Source: Nitrosospira sp. Is2 (lineage in GTDB: Bacteria; Pseudomonadota; Gammaproteobacteria; Burkholderiales; Nitrosomonadaceae). Taken from it: 64,000 bases of DNA. The DNA lies in the NCBI RefSeq assembly GCF_033095785.1, contig NZ_CP137134.1, positions 3,038,001 through 3,102,000 of the forward strand, in the 5' to 3' direction. Of this stretch, positions 18,575-26,744 are shown piece after piece (position 1 is the stretch's first letter; each line of letters opens with the position of its first letter). The position numbers were made by a program, and so were the translations under genes. The notes under the pieces were generated by a model that was not told the DNA's origin, searched no databases, and saw only the letters and a list, made by a program, of their open reading frames with translations.

Positions 18575-18988
18575 TTACCGATTTTTCTCCAGCATCGCAA
18601 AAATACCCATCCCCAGCAGCATGGTCCCGACAAAGACGATGCCCTTGGCGCTCCCGCTTCCAAGTAGCACCAGGGCAGGTCCAGGACATATGCCAGCCAT
18701 TCCCCAGCCAATGCCAAATGCAAGGCTGCCGAGAACGAGCCTCCTGTCTATCACCCGCGAGTCAGGAATCTGCATCTTTGCGCCTAGATAGCTGCGACGT
18801 CGTGCCCGGGCAACGGCAAATGCCAGCGAAGCAACCCCCGCCGCCCCTCCCATAACGAGTGCAAGAGAGGGATCCCATGCACCCTCAACATCAAGGAACG
18901 CCAGAACCTTTGCAGGGTTGGCCATCCCGGCCAAGATCAGCCCCAGGCCGAAAATCAGGCCGGACACCAGTGCTGTCAGATTGCTCAT
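18575..18988 (-). CDS. YeeE/YedE-family transporter, C-terminal half protein (DUF6691 type)
   Basis: Inner-membrane half-transporter of the TsuA/YeeE superfamily, whose members move thiosulfate or related sulfur species. Starting at MSNLTALVSGL, it shows the repeat LVSGLIFGLGLILAGMANPAKVLAFLD and the second conserved stretch GWGMAGICPGPALVLLG with the conserved Cys. It is 13 bases after the partner half gene on the same strand. In full-length YeeE the two repeats are fused. The earlier ATG 19018 overlaps the upstream gene and is less likely. Confidence 0.84.
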   Translation of the reverse strand: MSNLTALVSGLIFGLGLILAGMANPAKVLAFLDVEGAWDPSLALVMGGAAGVASLAFAVARARRRSYLGAKMQIPDSRVIDRRLVLGSLAFGIGWGMAGICPGPALVLLGSGSAKGIVFVGTMLLGMGIFAMLEKNR

Positions 18989-19001
18989 CCAGTTTCTTCC
19001 C

Positions 19002-19436
19002 TTATGATTGAAGTACATGCCGAATGATATAAACTGTCAGCATGCCTACCCCCACGAAAATGAGTGTTGCTGCAACCGAGCGCGGCGACCCACGCGATAT
19101 TCCGCAAACTCCGTGCCCGCTGGTGCAACCTGAACCATAGCGCGTGCCGATTCCGACAATCAGTCCCGCCACTGCCAATATGGCATAGCTGGCGTCAATC
19201 CGGACTAGCGGCAACTCCTGGAAAAACTGCCAGACCAGGGGTGCAGCAACAAGGCCGGAAACAAAGGCGATACGCCATCCCACATCGCCCCTGTCAGCAG
19301 TGAATAACCCCCCGACAATGCCGGAAATCCCTGCAATCTTTCCGTTAAGGAGAATCAGCAGCGCAGCTGCCAAACCGATAATCCCGCCGCCAATGAGCGC
19401 AGACCACGGCGTAAACTGACTCCAGTCAATAAACAT
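19002..19436 (-). CDS. YeeE/YedE-family transporter, N-terminal half protein
   Basis: Partner of the preceding half-transporter, 144 aa, four or five helices. Family motif GTRYGSGCTSGHGVCGISRGSPRS carries the conserved cysteine thought to handle the sulfur substrate. Upstream half of a two-gene operon. No sulfurtransferase or BigR-type regulator is adjacent, so sulfur-compound uptake is inferred from the family only. Confidence 0.86.
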   Translation of the reverse strand: MFIDWSQFTPWSALIGGGIIGLAAALLILLNGKIAGISGIVGGLFTADRGDVGWRIAFVSGLVAAPLVWQFFQELPLVRIDASYAILAVAGLIVGIGTRYGSGCTSGHGVCGISRGSPRSVAATLIFVGVGMLTVYIIRHVLQS

Positions 19437-19691
19437 TGGTGCTCCTTTCAGCAGGAAGGACTCAATAGCGTATAAAGAAAAGGCGAAACGCCCGGCCCTT
19501 TGCTGTTAAAGATAGTATAAATAATAATGGTAATTTTTGACCCTGCTCGACTTGAGTTCGGAGAAAATCAATTTCTACCCTATAACCGTGTTTTTCCGCA
19601 CAGAAGACAGACAGGGATAAAAGCAAGATGGCTGGTGTCTCCTAGCAGGCGGTCAGAACATTCGTGGCATCAATCTCCAAGGAGCAAAAAC

Positions 19692-20096
19692 ATGTTACAT
19701 GCCGAAGACTCAACCAGCGCAGATCGCGTTCGCCGCTCAACAGCGCCAGAGGTGAACCGCGAAATAGATCACCGAACAAATAACAACATCCGGCATTACG
19801 CTAACAGCAGCGAGGAAGCCATTCGTGGAAGAATAGAAGAACTTGACCGAGAGTGGGACATCGAGCGCGCGCTTGAAGTCAATGCGTCCACACTGGCCTT
19901 GACGGGCCTTCTGCTTGGGGTGACGGTCAACCGGAGATGGCTCCTGTTACCGGGGGTTGTGTTGTCATTCCTGTTACAGCACGGACTGCAGGGATGGTGT
20001 CCGCCTTTACCCATGTTGCGCCGGATGGGTGTGCGTACTCGAGGTGAAATCGACCGGGAAAAATATGAGCTGAAAGCGTTGCTTGACGCAAGGTAA
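19692..20096 (+). CDS. DUF2892-type small membrane protein
   Basis: 134 aa from ATG 19692, chosen because AAGGAG lies just upstream; open frame extends back to 19527 without a ribosome site. The pattern EEAIRGRIEELDREWDIERA followed by EVNASTLALTGLLLG and a second hydrophobic hairpin is characteristic of DUF2892 (YgaP-like membrane domain). A Cys is in GWCPPLPMLRRMGVRT. Function unknown; relatives often accompany rhodanese or YeeE genes, which fits its position divergent from the YeeE pair. Confidence 0.78.
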   Translation: MLHAEDSTSADRVRRSTAPEVNREIDHRTNNNIRHYANSSEEAIRGRIEELDREWDIERALEVNASTLALTGLLLGVTVNRRWLLLPGVVLSFLLQHGLQGWCPPLPMLRRMGVRTRGEIDREKYELKALLDAR

Positions 20097-20372
20097 CTCT
20101 GCCGAAAAAAGTGCCGGACACAGCCGGCGCCGCACGGGATAATAGGAGAGTTGCGCCAGTAAAGGTAGGAGCCATTCTGGTTGGCGCGAACCACGAATAT
20201 TTCATTTGCTTATCTCAATCATGGATAATACGTTTTATGCATAACTGTCAGATGAGGCAGGGAGTGGCAGAACACAGCAGGCCGATTGATAAGCTATTCA
20301 TTTTTTATTGGTTGGGATAAAAAAACGATGATGCTAGATTTTCTCCTTTGATTATTTCTGGAGGAAATGAAA

Positions 20373-20456
20373 ATGTCATTCGATACTTCCCGCTTAGCTG
20401 TTGGTGTATTTATAGCGCTGGTGAGCCTGACCGCCCGATGGTTATATGAGATTTGA
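20373..20456 (+). CDS. Candidate 27-aa single-span membrane peptide
   Basis: Short frame MSFDTSRLAVGVFIALVSLT then ARWLYEI, one hydrophobic segment flanked by charged ends. A near-perfect GGAGG lies eight bases before ATG 20373; in-frame ATG 20367 is closer to it. Such good spacing for a peptide of this size is suggestive, but no homologue is recognised. Confidence 0.4.
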   Translation: MSFDTSRLAVGVFIALVSLTARWLYEI

Positions 20457-20753
20457 ATGCTGAGTTTGCCTCTCGCTGGAAAGCCCCGGGGTGGGCCTGG
20501 AGATCAAAGTCGAGCCGGCCCGGAGCAAGTCGGGAAGCAGGTATATTATGTTTGATGGGCTCGATGTTCCACCCTTTTGCTGTCCTACGATGTGAACAAG
20601 CTGTGGAATTGATCGGGTTTGCGCGATATGCGCGGCTGTAGACTGCTGTTTGGAGCAGCGCCAACCAAAACCTAACATGAGAAGCGCCAGGTTAATGGTT
20701 CAGGAAACAACATCAATGGTTGTAAGAGTGGCTTTTATTATTATTATGAAATA

Positions 20754-21089
20754 ATGAAAAAAATTTGTTCAGCCTCAAGCATTATGGAAGCGCAGATCAT
20801 GCTCGATCTGCTCGACCACAATTGTATCTCGGCGAAGCTATTTAATGAGCATGCCCAGGGGGGACTGGGGGATATTCCGTTTACCCACGCTTATCCAGAG
20901 GTGTGGGTTATTCGGGACAGTGATTTTGAGCGGGGGCAAGCCATCGTTAACGAATTTGAAAAAACCCCGGTCGAGACCCGAGTGGTATTCTGCCGCGCGT
21001 GCCATGAGGAAAACCCGTTTAATTTTCAGCTTTGCTGGCGGTGCGGCGCCGGGCTTGAACTGCCATCATCGCGTGAAGGAAGGGTTTAA
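20754..21089 (+). CDS. DUF2007-type putative signal-transducing protein with zinc ribbon
   Basis: 111 aa. The N-terminal 70 residues match the DUF2007 pattern (MKKICSASSIMEAQIMLDLL, LFNEHAQGGLGDIPF, EVWVIRDSDFERGQAIVNEF). The C-terminus has a two-knuckle zinc ribbon, CRACHEENPFNFQLCWRCG. Function unknown in the family; a PII-like regulatory fold has been suggested for DUF2007. Monocistronic. Confidence 0.82.
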   Translation: MKKICSASSIMEAQIMLDLLDHNCISAKLFNEHAQGGLGDIPFTHAYPEVWVIRDSDFERGQAIVNEFEKTPVETRVVFCRACHEENPFNFQLCWRCGAGLELPSSREGRV

Positions 21090-21175
21090 TGATCACCGTG
21101 GCGATGAGCGGAGTGCGGCCCTGTGCTCACGCTGTCGTCCGGCATAACGATCGGTTCTTGACTCTTGTCGCATCA

Positions 21176-22807
21176 TTAGTGATTCTTCCGGGTTCTGTTT
21201 TCTGGTGAGACACGTAGCTCACCGACCCCGGCCCGCAGCGCCTCAACGTCGAGTTCATGTTCGAGACGATGGAGCACCTCATCGCTGATTACGCCTTCAT
21301 TCCGAAACCTGATTGCGGTCAGTCGCTCAGCCGTGAGGGTCTCGTGCCGCAATCGCCGGAATGCCTCTGCGGCCTCCGGCGTCCATTCAGGGTCAACAGT
21401 TTGGCTTAGGGCGGAGCGCCTCAGGCGGCTGCGATAATGGTCCCGCATCCGTTCGATTTGTTCCGGAACGGGCCAGTTTTCGCTTGCTATGTCATCCAGT
21501 CGAGCAAGGGCGGCCGATGCTGCCTGTTCCCGCGCCTGCCTCTCCTCATCCGTATGACCTCGATCTTCCCTTACTTTCAACGCGCGGATCAACAGAGGAA
21601 GCGACAGGCCTTGCAATACCAGCGTCACGAAAATCACCATGAAGGCGATGAGAATAATTTCCGCACGAAACGGAAATGGAGTTCCGGCGGCAGTTGTCAG
21701 CGGCAGGGCCATCGCCGAAGCGAGTGACACGATCCCGCGCATGCCGGCCCAGCCGATGATGAACAAATTAGACCAGGGCGGTATCGGATCGTGCGCGCGC
21801 AAGCGCGGACTCACCAGTCGGGGCACCCAGGCGGCGGCCGGCACCCACACCAGGCGCACGACGATGGCTGTCACACTCACCAGGGCGCCTACCAGAATGA
21901 GGACGTTAAGCTCGCCAGATGGGACAGCGTCACGAAGGGTGCCGAGCTGCAGGCCGATAAGAATGAAAATGACGCCGTTGAGCACGAACACGAGGAACTC
22001 CCAAACCGCCCGCGCCTGGATTCGAGTAGACGGCGCAACGGCTGTGCTTAAATGCCGGCGGAGATAGAAACCTCCTGCCACGCAGGCCAACACGGCTGAG
22101 CCGTGTGCCTGCTCGGCCAAGACCCAGGCAATATATGGAGCCAGGAGCGTGATGGCGATCTCGCTGAAGCTGTCCTTGACCAAGACTAAAATCCAGCGAC
22201 TTACGAAGCTCACTGTAAGCCCGATCGCGATCCCAACGGCCCCTGCCAGAACGAAGGCCAACAGTGTGTCGCTTAACACAAAGGCACCGCTGACCGCCGC
22301 TGCGATTGCTGCGCGGTAGAGCACCAGCGCAGTCGCATCATTCACGAGACTCTCGCCCTCCAGTATTGTGAGGACGCGGTGAGGAAGGTGTAGCTGTTTT
22401 CCTATCGCGGTCGCGGAGACGGCATCCGGAGGAGAAACAATGGCCCCCAGCGCAATGGCTCCTGCCCACCCGAGTCCTGGCAGCGCAGCATGGGCAACAA
22501 CCGCGACTGCGGCAGTCGTGACGAGCACCAGACCAACGGCGTGTAAGGTAATCGGGCGAAGATTTGCGCGAAAATCTCGCCACGAAGTGAAGTACGCAGC
22601 GGCCCATAGGATAGGCGGGAGAAAGACCAGGAATACCAGGTCCGGCTCAAGATGGATCGTCGGTAGGCCCGGGATAAAGCCTAGAGCCAAGCCCCCGATT
22701 ACCAGCAGTATGGGATAGGGAATGACCAGCTTGCGCGCGATTGTCGTCAGGGCGAGCACAGCCATCAGTAGTAGAATGACGGTCTCAAGTTGTTGGAGAC
22801 TGCTCAT
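21176..22807 (-). CDS. Na+/H+ antiporter, CPA1 family
   Basis: Inner-membrane cation/proton exchanger, 543 aa. Twelve or so helices in the first 410 residues with the CPA1 signatures PDLVFLVFLPPILWAAAYF, ALGAIVSPPDAVSATAIGK (ion-binding Asp) and EGESLVNDATALVLYR, then a hydrophilic C-terminal domain of about 130 residues (YRSRLRRSALSQTVDPEW). Its ATG overlaps by one base the stop of a 52-codon frame (TAATG) and has no good ribosome site of its own, which suggests translational coupling. Confidence 0.9.
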   Translation of the reverse strand: MSSLQQLETVILLLMAVLALTTIARKLVIPYPILLVIGGLALGFIPGLPTIHLEPDLVFLVFLPPILWAAAYFTSWRDFRANLRPITLHAVGLVLVTTAAVAVVAHAALPGLGWAGAIALGAIVSPPDAVSATAIGKQLHLPHRVLTILEGESLVNDATALVLYRAAIAAAVSGAFVLSDTLLAFVLAGAVGIAIGLTVSFVSRWILVLVKDSFSEIAITLLAPYIAWVLAEQAHGSAVLACVAGGFYLRRHLSTAVAPSTRIQARAVWEFLVFVLNGVIFILIGLQLGTLRDAVPSGELNVLILVGALVSVTAIVVRLVWVPAAAWVPRLVSPRLRAHDPIPPWSNLFIIGWAGMRGIVSLASAMALPLTTAAGTPFPFRAEIILIAFMVIFVTLVLQGLSLPLLIRALKVREDRGHTDEERQAREQAASAALARLDDIASENWPVPEQIERMRDHYRSRLRRSALSQTVDPEWTPEAAEAFRRLRHETLTAERLTAIRFRNEGVISDEVLHRLEHELDVEALRAGVGELRVSPENRTRKNH

Positions 22808-22965
22808 TATCTGTTGGGGCGAACCGTCAAGTAAGCGCCAGCACGACTGTTTGAAGAAAGCGGCGTCGGTAACCGACGCTTCGCCACCCCCTGGATGAAG
22901 TCGGTGGAAGCGGCCACATCACGCTCGATGTATTCCTCGGCAACAAAGGGCACGTTCTCAATCAT
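22807..22965 (-). CDS. Candidate 52-aa leader protein coupled to the antiporter
   Basis: Frame MIENVPFVAEEYIERDVAAS onward, ending in TAATG with the antiporter start. GAGG lies about ten bases upstream of its ATG. It contains an almost perfect palindrome (GCGTCGGT-A-ACCGACGC at 22863-22879). No homologue recognised; it could equally be an untranslated leader. Confidence 0.3.
   Translation of the reverse strand: MIENVPFVAEEYIERDVAASTDFIQGVAKRRLPTPLSSNSRAGAYLTVRPNR
22863..22879. repeat. 17-bp palindrome
   Basis: GCGTCGGT and ACCGACGC arms separated by a single A, about 55 bp before the antiporter start. Possible operator or RNA hairpin. Confidence 0.4.
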
Positions 22966-23254
22966 CTATCCGCCATCCTCATCTGGACCTGCATCTTCGT
23001 AATCACTACGACCTAGACCGCCACTTTTTCTTCGCCTTCTGAGCCTCCGCACTTAACCGGGGAATGTCCTCGCGGGTCACTGTGCGCTATGTACGCTGCT
23101 TGCTCAACGGTGGTTTAACCTCCGTCCTCGCCGGCTGCTAAGTTACGAGCGATCGTGCCCGCCGACAGTTCCTCGCCTTGGACCCGCTCCTGCTTTATAT
23201 CGTGAGCCCCTCTTGTCGCGGTGGCGGGTCGTTATACCTTTTTCATCGAGCATT
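22966..23254. other. Intergenic stretch with no gene recognised
   Basis: Nearly 300 bases upstream of the antiporter leader. Frames are interrupted on both strands; nothing could be assigned. Confidence 0.4.
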
Positions 23255-23353
23255 ATGGCAGAACACTCAAAATTCCCACCCAGATCCCCACCCAGATCCC
23301 CACCCAGATCCCCACCCAGATCCCCACCCTCACTAACGAATCCTCAACGTTGA
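23255..23353 (+). CDS. Candidate 32-aa Pro/Arg/Ser repeat peptide
   Basis: ATG 23255 opens a frame MAEHSKF followed by five PPRS-type tetrapeptides and SLTNPQR. It is created by the 12-bp tandem repeat. No ribosome site is evident, so coding is doubtful. Confidence 0.15.
   Translation: MAEHSKFPPRSPPRSPPRSPPRSPPSLTNPQR
23275..23328. repeat. 12-bp tandem repeat (CCCACCCAGATC, about 4.5 copies)
   Basis: Identical units run head to tail from 23275. Perfect identity points to recent slippage expansion. Frame is kept because 12 is a multiple of three. Confidence 0.9.
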
Positions 23354-23594
23354 GGGGGCGGGGTAAATGGCTGAAACCTTTATAAACTGGCCTTCCAGTT
23401 ATCTCCACTACGGTTTTATGCGTTACTCAGCCAGTAAGACATACTTCTTTTATGGGTCACTATTGTCAGATGAGGTTTGTACAAGTCGCAGCAAGCATCC
23501 GAACGAATAAAACCGCTCAAACTCATCCTTTTGCGCCCGCTTGCCGTCCCCTCCGTCCTTAAATTGCGAAGACCCGCACCGAATCTCTGGTTTA

Positions 23595-23659
23595 CCTCCA
23601 TACAACGACCCAAGTAAATCCAAGAACCTCCATAGTTCCGCGTAACTGCGGGTTTTTCC
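23595..23659 (+). pseudogene. Relic of tRNA-Cys 3' end, downstream flank and terminator (copy B)
   Basis: From CCTCCA to the T-run, this stretch aligns without gaps to 10089-10153, with about 52 of 65 positions identical. It includes the CCA end, the spacer and the terminator hairpin (CCGC-GTAACT-GCGG then T's). The tRNA body upstream is not convincingly preserved. It marks duplication of the tRNA-Cys end, as left by integration at a tRNA gene or by duplication. Confidence 0.65.
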
Positions 23660-23852
23660 ATTACCGTGAGACCGCGACTCTTAACATTAGTCGCACTACT
23701 TCTGAACCGGGGACGACTGGACCTTGGTAACCAGCTTCCTGAAGCGGCGCGTCTGCAGTTCGTCGCCTCCGCCTGTCCGATTGTGCTCAAGCGTACACAG
23801 GAATTAACGAGCTAGAGGTAGAATTCCTCCGAAAGAAAAAACAGGAGGGTAT

Positions 23853-24674
23853 ATGGTTCAGCGAGTAGCGCTAGTTACAGGAGCATCTAGCGGGATCGGT
23901 CGAGCAACCACAGAGCTTCTCGCCGCGAATGGTTATTATGTCTTCGCGAGCGGGCGGCGGATGGGCAGGCTTGAAGAGTTACGTTCCAATCATATTGAGC
24001 CCATCGAGCTGGATGTTACCGATGAAGTTGCGATACGTGAGTTAGTAGATCATGTCATCTTAAGCCGCGGACAGATCGACGTATTGGTGAATAACGCAGG
24101 CTTCGGTCAATTAGGCACTATAGAATGCGTCTCGATGGAAGCTGCTCGCAGGCAACTGGACGTGAATGTGTTCGGATATGCTCGTTTCATGCAAGCAGTG
24201 TTGCCGCAAATGCGAAAGCAGAAGTCGGGGCACATCGTAAATATAACGTCAGTAATGGGGAGGATATCCACCCCGGGCTTTGGCTGGTACGCGGCTTCGA
24301 AGCACGCGGTTGAAGCCTTGACCGAGGCCGTACGTGGTGAAGTAATGGAATTTGGGATTAAAGTTGTGCTCATTGCTCCAGGGCTTATCAAGACCGAGTT
24401 CGTGCCAAAGCAACTCGAGCTATTGAAGACAGTAGCGCATCCCCCGGCTTATCAGAAAATCCTTACAGGTCTTCATCACCTTCTCGCAAATGAACCCCGG
24501 TCCCCTGGTCCAAACATCATTGCACAAGCTGTACTCGATTCTGTGACGGACTCAAATCCTCCGGTCCGACATGCATTACCTCTTGATTCAAAAGTGTCCG
24601 TGGCAGCCCGATGGCTATTTGGCGCTAGACTTTTTGCTCGCGCTGTCCGGCATCAGATGAAATTGAAGTTCTGA
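23853..24674 (+). CDS. Short-chain dehydrogenase/reductase
   Basis: NAD(P)-dependent oxidoreductase of the classical SDR type, 273 aa. Cofactor motif TGASSGIG at residue 10, NNAG motif (VLVNNAGFGQ), catalytic Ser in NITSVMGR and YAASK as the Tyr-x3-Lys pair. GGAGGG stands just before ATG 23853. The substrate is unknown; C-terminal RWLFGARLF suggests membrane association. It is eight bases from the next gene and likely heads a three-gene unit with the exported protein and CapA. Confidence 0.92.
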   Translation: MVQRVALVTGASSGIGRATTELLAANGYYVFASGRRMGRLEELRSNHIEPIELDVTDEVAIRELVDHVILSRGQIDVLVNNAGFGQLGTIECVSMEAARRQLDVNVFGYARFMQAVLPQMRKQKSGHIVNITSVMGRISTPGFGWYAASKHAVEALTEAVRGEVMEFGIKVVLIAPGLIKTEFVPKQLELLKTVAHPPAYQKILTGLHHLLANEPRSPGPNIIAQAVLDSVTDSNPPVRHALPLDSKVSVAARWLFGARLFARAVRHQMKLKF

Positions 24675-24723
24675 ACTTCGGATGAACTTCACTGATGGCA
24701 CATCTCAAAAACGGCTATTAAGG

Positions 24724-25128
24724 ATGAGTCTGGCGAAGCGCGTTATCTTCCTTGCAATATGGTTGCCCTCAACCGTGCTTGCCGCGCCACCATTACTTCG
24801 ATGCGAGATCAACGAAAGCGGCGAGAGCTACATTGCGGAGTTTTTCCCAACGTCTGATCCATACACTGTTGTAGCAAAAGATATCGGTGGAAGATTTCGA
24901 TTTAAAGTTGTAATGATGCAAAAGGAACAGCTAATCGAATACATAAAGATATACACCTATTATCAGGAGCAACGTCCTGCGGTTTTATTGCATGTCGCGA
25001 AATATATGCCACCCTTCCGACAAGACCAGACTTCGTTTGCTGGGCTAACAGGCGTGAATTTCCTCTATTCTCCGGGTCTTGAACGGGAACTGCAGTACGG
25101 CTGCGCACTTTCGGAAATTCCACCATGA
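24724..25128 (+). CDS. Exported protein of unknown function
   Basis: About 134 aa from ATG 24724 (MSLAKRVIFLAIWLP ... LAAPP), a clear signal peptide cut after VLAA or LAA. An upstream in-frame ATG at 24682 would add 14 residues. The mature part contains two or three cysteines (LRCEINESGESYIAEFF, LQYGCALSEIPP) and no known domain. Its last codons overlap the CapA start by four bases (ATGA), so the two are translationally coupled and may act together in the periplasm. Confidence 0.68.
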   Translation: MSLAKRVIFLAIWLPSTVLAAPPLLRCEINESGESYIAEFFPTSDPYTVVAKDIGGRFRFKVVMMQKEQLIEYIKIYTYYQEQRPAVLLHVAKYMPPFRQDQTSFAGLTGVNFLYSPGLERELQYGCALSEIPP

Positions 25129-26134
25129 CCGGCATTCCATTTCACTTCGTGGCGTGTTTGACCGCAAAAATGTGGTTATGCGCCGCTGCACTGACCAGCG
25201 TTAATGTCTGGGCAGAGACCGTAAACCCTTCTGTTTCCATCGTCTTTGTTGGAGACATCATGCTCGACGAACTTCCTGGAAAACTAATCGAAGAAGGCGT
25301 CGATCCCTTTGCGCCTTTCGCCCATATTCTGCGCAGCGCGGACCTTCGAATAGGGAATCTGGAATGTGTCGTCGGAACCACGGGGGTAGCGTGGGACAAG
25401 CCCTACACTTTTCGCGCTCACCCCCGCGTCCTTCCCATACTCAAACGTCATTTCACCGCGGTGTCCCTGGCCAATAATCATTCTGGGGACTTTGGCCCCG
25501 TGGCGTTTGCGGAAATGCTTGACCTGCTGGACCGAGAGCAGATCCTTTATTTCGGAGGCGGTCGAACCCTGTCTGAAGCACATGCTCCGCTATTGTTTGA
25601 ACGCAAGGGATTAAGAATTGCATTGCTCGGATTCAACGAATTCCTCCCGCGGAGCTTTGAGGCAGACGTCGACAGCCAAGTATCGCCTGGAGTGATGATG
25701 AACAAGTCCATGCCGACATCAAGAATGCACGAACGCGTTACAAGGCTGATATCGTCATAACTTTCATGCACTGGGGCTGGGAGTATGAACATTTCGCCAG
25801 CAAGCGCCAGCGCCAGCTTGCACATCTAATGATTGATTCTGGAGCTGATGCTGTAATAGGAGGGCATCCCCACGTTACACAAGACATCGAACATCATAAC
25901 GGAAAACCGATTTTTTATAGCTTGGGGAATTTTGTCTTCAACGGCTTCAGTGATAAAGACAATAACACCGGGTGGCTGCTGAGATTGGAGCTGGACAAGA
26001 AAGGTGTCCGCCAGTGGAAGACCTTGATAGCGGAAATCGACCATAACGGTGTTCCGCACCCCGCTCGGCAGAAGAAAGGATATTGTTATGAACGCGGTAA
26101 TGACGAAGAGATAAGTTGCGACGCAAAACCCTGA
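25125..26134 (+). pseudogene. CapA-family metallophosphatase-like protein, frameshifted
   Basis: PGA_cap/CapA-type exported protein with signal peptide ending NVWAET. The first frame (25125-25760) gives SIVFVGDIMLDELPGKLIEE, LRIGNLECVVG, AVSLANNHSGDFG and LRIALLGFNEF. From about 25670 the similarity continues in another frame as AWSDDEQVHADIKNAR, then TFMHWGWEYE, GADAVIGGHPHVTQD and KPIFYSLGNFVF to the stop at 26134. Metal-site residues (D, N-H, H-x-H) are thus split between frames. One lost base near 25670-25680 explains it: either a true mutation or a sequencing error. CapA proteins take part in polyglutamate or capsule handling; the role here is unknown. Confidence 0.8.
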
Positions 26135-26744
26135 AACTATATAGTGCGACCGACTCGTCTATAGGTTTTGTTCAAACCTCATGGAATGTTAGCCAAAGCC
26201 AGGGCTGTTTAGAATACGACCAAACAAGATCTTTGGGAGTGATGGCATGGCGGCTTCGCCGTACGAAGAGAAAAAACCCGTTATAACGTTAAGCAAGTCA
26301 AACCCGCTTCGGCGGGTTTTTTATTTCCGAGCTCTACCCTTTGCCCATTCGCGCACGCTTTTCCTTTGCCGAAGATCGGTTCTCGTGCGACCTAATTTTA
26401 ATCCAATCAAACCTCCGCCCACGAAAGCTATCACCGCCATTAGTATCCATTCCATAGGCCCTCCCATAATGTTGAATCCGATGATAGCCCTTTCGAATAT
26501 CTAAATCCAATCTTTAGAATCCTTGATAGTAAGCTCAGCAGTGGACAGTATGCCGAGCGAATTTAACATCCAGCACTACCTGTAAGATTTGACAGCTACT
26601 TTGAGGCGCTATTCCGTTATCTAATGTCATACCTTACGGCACATAGCGGTATTTGGCCTTGCCCACTGACAAGTCACCGTCGAAGCTCATGATTTCCGAA
26701 GTCAGCCGATGTACCTTGGCGACTTGCTCACCGCACCGGTACTC
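26135..26744. other. Intergenic stretch with one terminator
   Basis: About 600 bases between CapA and the glycosyltransferase. Apart from the hairpin at 26299-26322 no feature was recognised; the 85-codon frame at 26247 has no ribosome site and crosses the terminator. Confidence 0.5.
26299..26322 (+). terminator. Rho-independent terminator with TTCG tetraloop
   Basis: AAACCCGC-TTCG-GCGGGTTTTTT: an eight-pair stem closed by the stable TTCG loop and followed by T's. A closely similar hairpin lies at 50170-50192 on the other strand. Confidence 0.85.

Noticed and set aside
23275..23328. Tandem repeat considered as a CRISPR array
   Set aside because: Units are 12 bp and directly adjacent without spacers; no cas genes in the window.
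23416..23790. 124-codon frame on the minus strand
   Set aside because: Runs through the tRNA-Cys relic and terminator, no ribosome site, no family.
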